Source: CADDZP01 sp035948135
GTDB taxonomy: Bacteria; Actinomycetota; Acidimicrobiia; Acidimicrobiales; AC-14
Length of the DNA stretch: 14,038 nucleotides
Direction of reading: 5' to 3'
Assembly: GCA_035948135.1 (NCBI GenBank)
Contig: DASZJL010000075.1
Coordinates: 1 to 14,038, forward strand
The stretch's first letter is position 1. Each line of letters starts with the position of its first letter. The position numbers were made by a program, and so were the translations under genes. Below, one piece after another: positions 1-5,753 of this stretch. The notes below the pieces were generated by a model. The model was not told the DNA's origin and made no database searches. It saw only the letters and a program-made list of their open reading frames with translations.

Positions 1-504
1 CGTGACGCCCGGACGCACGGGCGGGCGGTCCGGGTAGCCGGTGAGGTGCAGCAGGCCTCCGTAGCCGATGCCCAGCCGGTCAAGGCCCGGGCGCAACGAG
101 TACGGACCGTCCTGGCCGAACACCGAGATGCGGACGTAGACCAATCGCGGGTCGAGCTCTGACGGACCGATGTTCCACTTCTCCATGGTCCCCGGGCGGA
201 AGTTCTCGCAGACCACGTCGGCGGTCGCGCACAAGCGGCGGAACAGTTCCTGACCTTCAGGCACGCGCAGGTTGCACGTCACGCTCTTGCGACCGCGGCC
301 CTCGACGGCCCAGAACAACGAGTAGCCCTTGTCATTTGAACTGACAGAGACGAAGGGCCCGATGGTGCGCATGAAGTCGCCGCCCTTGGGGTCCTCCACC
401 TTGATGACCTCGGCCCCCTGCTCGCCGAGGATGCCGGCGCAGAAGGGGGCGGAGATTCGAGTGCCCACGTCGATGACGCGGAGCCCTTCGAGCGGGAGCG
501 CCAT
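1..504 (-). CDS. CaiB/BaiF family III CoA-transferase / acyl-CoA racemase (N-terminal part)
   Basis: The first 168 codons are present; the C-terminal part lies outside the window. Family III enzymes move CoA between carboxylic acids through a covalent Asp-CoA anhydride, or racemise alpha-methylacyl-CoAs. Seen: an N-terminal LEGLRVIDVGT strand; GEQGAEVIKVEDPKGGD (res. 28-43), typical of the family's nucleotide-binding-like fold; ENFRPGTMEKWNIG (100-113); RISVFGQDGPY (125-135); and PGLDRLGIGYGGLLHLTG (139-156), where Asp142 sits at the place of the catalytic Asp of formyl-CoA transferase and methylacyl-CoA racemase. The ATG follows the TAG of the upstream crotonase gene directly (TAGATG) with no Shine-Dalgarno, so translation is probably coupled. 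It is the third gene of a leftward acyl-CoA operon. Transferase versus racemase cannot be decided from this half. Confidence 0.9.
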   Translation of the reverse strand, partial: MALPLEGLRVIDVGTRISAPFCAGILGEQGAEVIKVEDPKGGDFMRTIGPFVSVSSNDKGYSLFWAVEGRGRKSVTCNLRVPEGQELFRRLCATADVVCENFRPGTMEKWNIGPSELDPRLVYVRISVFGQDGPYSLRPGLDRLGIGYGGLLHLTGYPDRPPVRPGVT

Positions 505-1356
505 CTAGGAAGGAGGGGGAGCGCCCTCGTCGCGCTGATGCTCGGCGAACACTTCCTTCATCGAGCCCTTCTGCTTGCGAGCCTCGAGGGCGGAGAGTGC
601 TGTCTCGGTGTTCGAGACGAACTGGTGGACCATGAAGTGGTACTTCCACGACTCACGCTTGCCCATGGCGTCGAACGTGTTGTTGATCGTGTCCTTGACA
701 GCCTGCGCTGTGATCGGCGGGACGAGCGCCACCTTGTCGGCCATCTCCCGGGCAGCGTCGGACAACTCGTCACGCGGCACCACGCGGTTGACAAGGCCCA
801 AACGCCACGCTTCGGCGGCGTCGATGGTGTCGCCGGTCAGCAGGAACTCCTTGGCCTTGCGCATGCCCAGCTCCCACGGCTCGACCAAGAGCTCTACGCC
901 GGCGCCGGTCATGCGCAGCACGGGGTTCGAGAACTTGGCGTCATCGGCCGCGACGATCAGGTCGCACATGCACGCCAGCATGAGCCCCGCGGCCACGCAG
1001 CTCCCTTGGACGGCGGCGATGGTGGGCTTGCGGAAGTCGTAGATCTTCACGCACTTGTCGAAGTACATGACCTGCTCGTGGCGCAGCTTGCCCTCGGGCG
1101 TATCGCGCATCTCCCGCCACGGATCGGCGGCCGCAGGGTCCAGCAGGCCCTTGAGGTCGTGGCCGGCCGAGAAGTGCTTGCCGGCGGCGGCCAGGATCAC
1201 GACCCGCACGTCGTCGTCGGCGTCGGCGCGGTCGAACGCCGCTTCCAGCTCCTCGAGCATGCCGGTCGACTGGGCGTTGGCCGCCTCAGGCCGGTTCAGG
1301 GTGACGGTCGCGACGGCGCCGTCGACTTCGTAGAGGACCGGTTCCGAATCAGCCAC
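505..1356 (-). CDS. Enoyl-CoA hydratase/isomerase (crotonase) superfamily protein lacking both canonical catalytic Glu
   Basis: 283 residues, normal crotonase length. Crotonase-fold enzymes bind acyl-CoA thioesters with an oxyanion hole and hydrate, isomerise, hydrolyse or cleave them. Seen: the first oxyanion segment KHFSAGHDLKG (res. 60-70) and the second, AAVQGSCVAAGLMLACMCDL (114-133), followed by the usual GDTIDAAEAWRLGLVNRVVP (175-194). Compared with classical enoyl-CoA hydratase, the Glu of GGGCELA is Met126 and the second Glu after the conserved Pro is Val146, so the normal hydration pair is absent. A different reaction (isomerase, hydrolase or retro-Claisen type) or an unusual mechanism is likely. 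The GTG at 1356 was chosen because it starts the conserved strand VLYEVDGAVATVTLNRPE and overlaps the upstream dehydrogenase stop by 8 bp (GTGGCTGA). An upstream in-frame ATG at 1404 would add 16 unconserved residues. Middle gene of the leftward operon. Confidence 0.93.
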   Translation of the reverse strand: MADSEPVLYEVDGAVATVTLNRPEAANAQSTGMLEELEAAFDRADADDDVRVVILAAAGKHFSAGHDLKGLLDPAAADPWREMRDTPEGKLRHEQVMYFDKCVKIYDFRKPTIAAVQGSCVAAGLMLACMCDLIVAADDAKFSNPVLRMTGAGVELLVEPWELGMRKAKEFLLTGDTIDAAEAWRLGLVNRVVPRDELSDAAREMADKVALVPPITAQAVKDTINNTFDAMGKRESWKYHFMVHQFVSNTETALSALEARKQKGSMKEVFAEHQRDEGAPPPS

Positions 1357-2524
1357 GGGGCAACCCCAGGACCCGCTCGCCGACGATGTTGCGCTGGATC
1401 TCATTGGTGCCGGCGAAGATCGACGACGCCTGGTAGTAGAGCCACGAGCGCTGCCATGTGCCGTCGCCGGGGTTGTCGGCCGCGCCCCGCCAAAGGGGTG
1501 CCGCCGGGCCGAGCACCGCCATCGCCGTCTCGTGCAGCCGCTTGCTCATCTCGCTCCAGTACAGCTTCAACGCCGACCCTTCGGGGCCGGGCTCCAGACC
1601 CTTCTGCACCCGGGACAGGGTGCGCCAGTTGTGGAGCTGGAACAGCTTCACCTCCACGAAGGCCTCCGCAAGCCGCTGGCGCAGGCGCCAGTCGTCCCAC
1701 GCCCCGGTCTTCGACGCCAGTCGCAGCAGCTCGTCGAGCAGCTGCAGGTGGATGACGAGCTGGCGGGGATTGATGCCCCGCTCGTGGGACAGCGTCGCGT
1801 TGGCGACCCGCCAGCCCTCGTTGAGCCCTCCGACCAACTGATCGGACGGCACGAACACATCGGAGAGAAAGACCTCGTTGAACTCGGCCTCCCCCGTGAT
1901 CTGCACCAGCGGCCGTACCTCGACGCCAGACGCGCGCATGTCGACCACCAAATAGGAGATGCCCTTGTGCTTGGGCGCCTCGACATCGGTGCGGGCCAGG
2001 CACACCCCCCAGTCGGCGAACTGGGCGTAGGACGTCCACACCTTCTGGCCGTTGAGCAGCCACCCGCCCTCGACGGCGTCGGCGCGTGTGGAAACGGACG
2101 CCAGGTCGGACCCAGCGCCCGGTTCGCTGAACAGCTGACACCAGAGCTCCTCGGCCGAGAGGATCTTCGGCAGCCAGCGCGACTTCTGCTCGCCAGACCC
2201 GTGCACCAGAAGGGTGGCGCCGGCCAGGTTCACGCCGATGCGGCCGACGAGTTCAGGCGCCCGGGCCCGGGCCAATTCCTCCTGCACGACGAAGTGCTCG
2301 GCCGGCCCCAGCCCGCGGCCGCCGTACTCGGACGGCCACGCAACACCGACCCAGCGACCGCCGGCCAGCGTGCCCTGCCACTCGCGCAAGAAGGCGACCT
2401 CCGAGTCGAGGTCGTCGAACCGCGGCGGCAGCCCCTTGCCGTACTCCCACGGCAGGTTGGTCTGCAACCACGCCCGCACCTCAGCGCGCAGCGCCTCTTG
2501 TTCGGCAGTAGGGGAGAGGTCCAC
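1349..2524 (-). CDS. Acyl-CoA dehydrogenase, long (catalytic) subunit, FadE26/FadE29-like
   Basis: 391 residues. FAD-dependent alpha,beta-desaturation of an acyl-CoA. Seen in order: N-terminal helical domain with WPSEYGGRGLGP (res. 63-74); FAD-contacting WCQLFSEPGAGSDLAS (128-143); QKVWTSYAQFADWG (160-173); ITGEAEFNEVFLSDVFVP (209-226); SHERG with Glu248 (246-250); FAGTNEIQRNIVGERVLGLP (370-389). The usual medium-chain catalytic Glu before GT is Ala371, so Glu248 is the likely base, as in isovaleryl-CoA dehydrogenase and mycobacterial steroid FadE alpha subunits. A short dehydrogenase subunit is divergently encoded 52 bp away, suggesting a two-gene heteromeric enzyme. The GTG at 2524 is chosen for the family-typical VDLSPTAEQEALRAEV N-terminus; a TAATCT hexamer ends 8 nt upstream, consistent with a leaderless message. 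First gene of the leftward operon. Strong paralogue of the gene at 12780-13913. Substrate inferred only: bulky or branched acyl-CoA. Confidence 0.95.
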   Translation of the reverse strand: MDLSPTAEQEALRAEVRAWLQTNLPWEYGKGLPPRFDDLDSEVAFLREWQGTLAGGRWVGVAWPSEYGGRGLGPAEHFVVQEELARARAPELVGRIGVNLAGATLLVHGSGEQKSRWLPKILSAEELWCQLFSEPGAGSDLASVSTRADAVEGGWLLNGQKVWTSYAQFADWGVCLARTDVEAPKHKGISYLVVDMRASGVEVRPLVQITGEAEFNEVFLSDVFVPSDQLVGGLNEGWRVANATLSHERGINPRQLVIHLQLLDELLRLASKTGAWDDWRLRQRLAEAFVEVKLFQLHNWRTLSRVQKGLEPGPEGSALKLYWSEMSKRLHETAMAVLGPAAPLWRGAADNPGDGTWQRSWLYYQASSIFAGTNEIQRNIVGERVLGLPRG

Positions 2525-2532
2525 CGGGCCGG

Positions 2533-2538
2533 AGATTA
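2533..2538 (-). promoter_or_regulatory. -10-like hexamer TAATCT for the leftward operon
   Basis: On the minus strand TAATCT (matches the actinobacterial TANNNT) ends 8 nt before the GTG at 2524, which places transcription start at or next to the start codon. It overlaps the operator arm by two bases. No convincing -35 is visible 17 nt upstream. Supports a leaderless mRNA; no Shine-Dalgarno is present. Confidence 0.5.
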
Positions 2539-2556
2539 CTGACGTCCGCGTCAGTA
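2537..2556. promoter_or_regulatory. Palindromic operator in divergent acyl-CoA dehydrogenase promoter
   Basis: Perfect 8-bp inverted repeat TACTGACG-TCCG-CGTCAGTA (4-nt centre) in the 52-bp gap between the divergent genes starting at 2524 (-) and 2577 (+). Size and symmetry fit a TetR-family repressor dimer site; such regulators commonly control actinobacterial fatty-acid and steroid genes and respond to acyl-CoA. The palindrome overlaps a -10-like hexamer on each side, so one bound protein could silence both directions. The regulator gene is not in the window; assignment to TetR is inference. Confidence 0.7.
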
Positions 2557-2560
2557 CACT
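2555..2560 (+). promoter_or_regulatory. -10-like hexamer TACACT for the rightward dehydrogenase gene
   Basis: TACACT fits TANNNT, overlaps the right end of the palindrome by two bases, and lies 16 nt before the ATG at 2577, predicting a leader of roughly ten nucleotides. No clear -35 or Shine-Dalgarno was seen. Confidence 0.4.
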
Positions 2561-2576
2561 CCCGCCCGCCTCTTCT

Positions 2577-3596
2577 ATGGACTTCGAGCTCTCCGACGAC
2601 CAGCGCGCCCTGCAGGACGCGGCCGCCGATCTCCTTGGTTCGCTCTCCACGACCGAGCAGGTGCGCGCGAGCGCCCTAAGAGAAGAGGCCTACGACGCAG
2701 GTCTCTGGAAGGCGATGGTCGACCAGGGCTGGACGGGCGTCGAGCTTCCCGAGCAACAGGGCGGGCTCGGCCTCGGCATGGTCGAAGCTGTGGTGCTCGC
2801 GGAGCAGGTCGGTGCCCACGTAGCCCCCGCGCCCTTCCTCGAGAACCTGCTCGCGGCCGGCGCTCTTGCCGACACAGACGCGCGCAGCTGGGTCGAGCGT
2901 CTCGTGACCGGCGACGCCATCGCGTGCGTCGCCTGGCGTCCCGACATACCGGTGCCGTACGCGCCCGCCGCGGACGTGGCCGTCGTCATCAAGGAAGAAG
3001 AGGTACTGCTCGTCGACCTCTCCGGCGGTCCCGCCATCGAACGCGAGGCGGCTATGGACCTGACGCGCCCCCTGGGGTGGCTGCGCCTCGAGGGCCGAGC
3101 GACGACGAGTATCGGCGGCGCGACCGAAGCCGACCGCCTGCTCGACCGGGGCGCAGCGCTCTACGCAGCTGCCCTTTTGGGAGGCGCCCAGCGCGTGCTC
3201 GCAATGTCCACCGGCTACGCCAAGGAGCGCGTGCAGTTCGGCAAGCCCATCGGCAGCTTCCAGGCCGTCAAGCACCGTTGCGCGGACATGCTCGTCGACG
3301 TGGAGGGCATGCGCTCGACGGCGTACTGGGCCGCCTGGTGCCTCAGCGCGGAAGACGACGAGGCGTCAATCGCGGCGTCGACCGCGAAGACGTGGTGTTC
3401 CGACGCTGCTCGCCGGGTCATGGCGAGCGCCCTCCAGGTGCACGGCGGCATCGGCTTCACCTGGGAGCACGACCTCCACCTCTTTCTCAAGCGCAGCCAG
3501 CTCGACCAAGTCGCATTCGGCGACGGTGCGTACCATCGCGAGCGCCTGGGCGCCATGCTGCGCAAAAGCTTGGAGCCGGACCCCCCCATGTGCTAA
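2577..3596 (+). CDS. Acyl-CoA dehydrogenase, short (partner) subunit, FadE27/FadE28-like
   Basis: 339 residues, shorter than the ~380-400 of homomeric enzymes. Seen: MDFELSDDQRALQDAAADLL N-terminus; LPEQQGGLGLGMVEAVVLAEQ (res. 58-77, broken here only for naming); YAKERVQFGKPIGSFQAVKH (214-233), with the Arg-x-x-Phe-Gly segment that contacts FAD across the dimer; and ALQVHGGIGFTWEHDLHLFL (285-304). The middle beta domain lacks the SEPGAGSD FAD motif of the long subunit. The HERG Glu position reads LDRGAAL and there is no EGT/GTxExQR segment at the C-terminus, so neither known catalytic base is present. In mycobacteria such short FadE chains pair with a long catalytic chain in alpha2beta2 steroid acyl-CoA dehydrogenases; the divergently transcribed neighbour at 1349-2524 is the obvious partner (inference). 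The upstream in-frame extension would run antisense through that neighbour and is rejected. Confidence 0.93.
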   Translation: MDFELSDDQRALQDAAADLLGSLSTTEQVRASALREEAYDAGLWKAMVDQGWTGVELPEQQGGLGLGMVEAVVLAEQVGAHVAPAPFLENLLAAGALADTDARSWVERLVTGDAIACVAWRPDIPVPYAPAADVAVVIKEEEVLLVDLSGGPAIEREAAMDLTRPLGWLRLEGRATTSIGGATEADRLLDRGAALYAAALLGGAQRVLAMSTGYAKERVQFGKPIGSFQAVKHRCADMLVDVEGMRSTAYWAAWCLSAEDDEASIAASTAKTWCSDAARRVMASALQVHGGIGFTWEHDLHLFLKRSQLDQVAFGDGAYHRERLGAMLRKSLEPDPPMC

Positions 3597-3658
3597 CTAG
3601 TTCACGGGCGAGGAGGTGGAGTGCTGCGCGCGTCGAACTTCCAACCGATGCTTCACCA

Positions 3659-3765
3659 CTGTCCGCGTTTACAAAACCGGCAATCCGGGCAAGGGCAGCC
3701 CGCGGACGGGGCGCTCAGTGAGAATCTTCGGGTCAAAGCCCGTCATCACTGGACGGTTCATCCGT
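3659..3765 (+). promoter_or_regulatory. Potentially structured 5' leader upstream of the surface protein gene
   Basis: The 240-nt gap 3597-3836 holds no gene. Within it, complementary segments can form three consecutive helices: CTGTCCGCG 3659-3667 with CGCGGACGG 3701-3709 (one G.T); CAGTGA 3716-3721 with TCACTG 3746-3751, enclosing a CGGG/CCCG hairpin 3729-3742 with loop TCAAAG; and ACGG 3753-3756 with CCGT 3762-3765. Inside the first helix, CCGG-CAAT-CCGG can pair. This could be a riboswitch or other cis-acting RNA; it matches no class I can name confidently. No convincing promoter was found between 3597 and 3658, so whether the whole element is transcribed is unknown. Confidence 0.35.
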
Positions 3766-3822
3766 AGGTAAGAGGTAGGGCGGAGACGGTGAGTGCCGTT
3801 CTCCAGGGGACCACATCGGCAA

Positions 3823-3829
3823 AAAGGAG
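3823..3829 (+). promoter_or_regulatory. Strong Shine-Dalgarno AAAGGAG fixing the GTG start at 3837
   Basis: AAAGGAG lies 7 nt before GTG 3837, an ideal spacing and the best ribosome-binding site in the window. It decides the start over the in-frame upstream GTG at 3789, which lacks such a site and would put 16 extra residues before the signal peptide. Confidence 0.8.
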
Positions 3830-3836
3830 CACTCTC

Positions 3837-5696
3837 GTGAAAGCACGAGTCGCAGCACTGGCCGTAGCGGTGCTGACAGCAGCCGGATTCCTGGCTGCAT
3901 TCACACCAGGGCCGGCGACGGCGCAGGCGTCCTTCGGGGCGTTCCAGGCGTACGCGAACGGCACCAAGCAGCACGTGCGAGTCGTTGACGCCGGCGGGCA
4001 GACCCTCGCCAACGTCGACACCTCGTTCTCGGGCGCCACCGTGAACTCGGCGGACCTGAGCGCGGCGGTCAACAACGTGTTCAACGAGCCGGTGCAGCCT
4101 GCCCAGCCAGGCAAGAACAGCTACTCCCGTGGCGCAGCCGCCGAGGCGGGCATCGGCGCCAAGTTCCCTGCCAACGTCGATCCGAACCAGATCATTCTGC
4201 CGAAGATCACGGAGGCCGCGGCATCGCCCTCGACGGCGTTGAAGCGCGACGACCTCATCGCCCCGGTGAACGCCGACCCGCTCCTCTACATCTCAGCGGC
4301 GACGAACAAGGCGCAGTCGCTGTGGAATCCCGACTTCTGCCCGATCGGCCAGCCGATCAGCTACGGCGAGAACGACCTCGCCGACGCCCAGTTGCTCAAC
4401 GCCAGCTCGACGCAGAAGCTGCCGGGCGGCAGTCCGGTGATTTCGGAGACGCCGTCGGGCGACGCCACGACGACCAACTACAACCAGTCCTACACCTACC
4501 TGTACCCGACCGGCCCCAGCACCTTCGGCGTCGGCGCAGCCAATCGTCAGGTCTTCGCCCCGCTGACCATCGGTCGTGGTCTTGGCCCGAACGGTTCCGA
4601 CCTCGCCGTGCTCACGCTGCTGGGTACCTGGCAGCTGCGGGTTGAGCACAGCGGCACAGGCGCTCCGACGGTGACCTATGCGGCGTACGACAACCTGGGC
4701 AACAAGCTCACGGGCGCCACGCCGGTCGCCACGCTGACCATCGCAGGTCAGTCGGTCCTCGGGAGCCAGCTGACCGCCCAGAACATCTTCGGGGCGAACG
4801 GGCTCAGCGTCGACATCCCGCCCGGGCCCGGGCCGTACATCGCTCAGCTGCATATCGGCACACCCCCGGCACCGATCGCGGGCAAGACCAACGCCTTCAC
4901 GACTGATGCCGTCCTCGTCAACGCCCTGAACGTTCCTGGCCAGATCGATGTGGCCGATGTTCGCTACGGGCACATGGAGGCGCAGGCAGTGGCGCCGGCC
5001 TCCGGCATCTCGTGCACCATCCCGACGTCCAAGGTCCTGACCGACGCCAGCGGCACGGTGGTGTCGACGCTCACCGGAAACAACACCTTCTCCTGGAAGA
5101 TCACGTTCCCGACGGTCGACATCTCCAAGGAATTGGCCTGCGACCTGACCAACATCGTTGTCACTGACACGGCGACCAACATCGATCCCGTGACCGGCAA
5201 ACACACGGGGGCTACCGCCACCATCACCGGCGCCAGCAATGGAGGGACGGTGACAGGATCGACAATCGATGCCACGCACAACGGCGGCGTCTCATGGAAC
5301 CCGTTGAGAGCCAACGGCGCCCCGGTCACATACCACCCCGGTGACCCGCCCATCGTGCTCACCATCACCGCCAAGCTCGGGCCTGGCGCCGGCACCATCA
5401 CGAACACCGCCAACGTGAGTGCCAGCTTGGCCAACTGCACCGGTGGTGCCCTCGGCAAGGCGTTCGTCACGAACGGCAGCATCGGCGGTAAGGCCGCCAC
5501 CATCCAGGGCAGCGCTGTCAACGGCAGCGGAAACGTGAGCGCCAAGGTCGGCGCGGCAGCCGTCCAGGCGGCCCAGCTCGCCACGACCGGTCAGAAGCAG
5601 CCGTGGCTGCCCGTGGTCGGCGGTGGGCTGCTGCTTGGCTCGCTGGGCCTGATGCGGAGCCGACGCCGCCTCCACGCGGTCAGGTCTGAGACCTAA
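3837..5696 (+). CDS. Secreted surface protein with C-terminal LATTG sortase anchor
   Basis: 619 residues. Seen: signal peptide with basic VKAR start, hydrophobic core to about residue 22 and probable cleavage after ATAQA (res. 27-31); a long Ala/Thr/Asn/Gly-rich beta-type ectodomain with only four cysteines; a later section (about 400-550) rich in TNIVVTDTATNID and ITNTANVSASL strings, like the DUF11-type repeats of Gram-positive surface proteins; then LATTG (581-585), a hydrophobic stretch (about 591-606) and an RSRRR tail. LAxTG followed by a membrane segment and positive tail is the class E sortase sorting signal of high-GC actinobacteria, so the protein is probably linked to the cell wall. 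Biological role unknown; the ectodomain was not recognised beyond a general resemblance to choice-of-anchor-type surface proteins. It follows the short dehydrogenase gene after 240 nt and ends at a strong hairpin. No sortase gene is in the window. Confidence 0.85.
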   Translation: MKARVAALAVAVLTAAGFLAAFTPGPATAQASFGAFQAYANGTKQHVRVVDAGGQTLANVDTSFSGATVNSADLSAAVNNVFNEPVQPAQPGKNSYSRGAAAEAGIGAKFPANVDPNQIILPKITEAAASPSTALKRDDLIAPVNADPLLYISAATNKAQSLWNPDFCPIGQPISYGENDLADAQLLNASSTQKLPGGSPVISETPSGDATTTNYNQSYTYLYPTGPSTFGVGAANRQVFAPLTIGRGLGPNGSDLAVLTLLGTWQLRVEHSGTGAPTVTYAAYDNLGNKLTGATPVATLTIAGQSVLGSQLTAQNIFGANGLSVDIPPGPGPYIAQLHIGTPPAPIAGKTNAFTTDAVLVNALNVPGQIDVADVRYGHMEAQAVAPASGISCTIPTSKVLTDASGTVVSTLTGNNTFSWKITFPTVDISKELACDLTNIVVTDTATNIDPVTGKHTGATATITGASNGGTVTGSTIDATHNGGVSWNPLRANGAPVTYHPGDPPIVLTITAKLGPGAGTITNTANVSASLANCTGGALGKAFVTNGSIGGKAATIQGSAVNGSGNVSAKVGAAAVQAAQLATTGQKQPWLPVVGGGLLLGSLGLMRSRRRLHAVRSET

Positions 5697-5723
5697 GCGG
5701 TTTCAACTGAGAGACTGACGGAT

Positions 5724-5753
5724 TCGCCCGCCGGGGTCAGCCCCGGCGGGCGA
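5724..5753. terminator. Bidirectional GC-rich hairpin terminator between convergent genes
   Basis: A perfect 13-bp inverted repeat (TCGCCCGCCGGGG / CCCCGGCGGGCGA) with a 4-nt loop TCAG lies 27 nt after the rightward stop at 5696. No T-run follows on either strand, as is common in high-GC actinobacteria. The leftward synthetase gene ends inside it: its TGA (5739-5737) lies in the loop and its last codons (LARRG) are encoded by one arm. Confidence 0.8.

Noticed and set aside
1532..2542. Long plus-strand open frame over the dehydrogenase at 1349-2524
   Set aside because: Composition and lack of motifs mark it as an antisense shadow.
3659..3765. Class I cyclic-di-GMP riboswitch
   Set aside because: Some spacing and sequence similarity in the first helix, but the conserved GACGCAAAGCC and downstream GGGUUxCC elements are not present; reported only as an unnamed structured leader.
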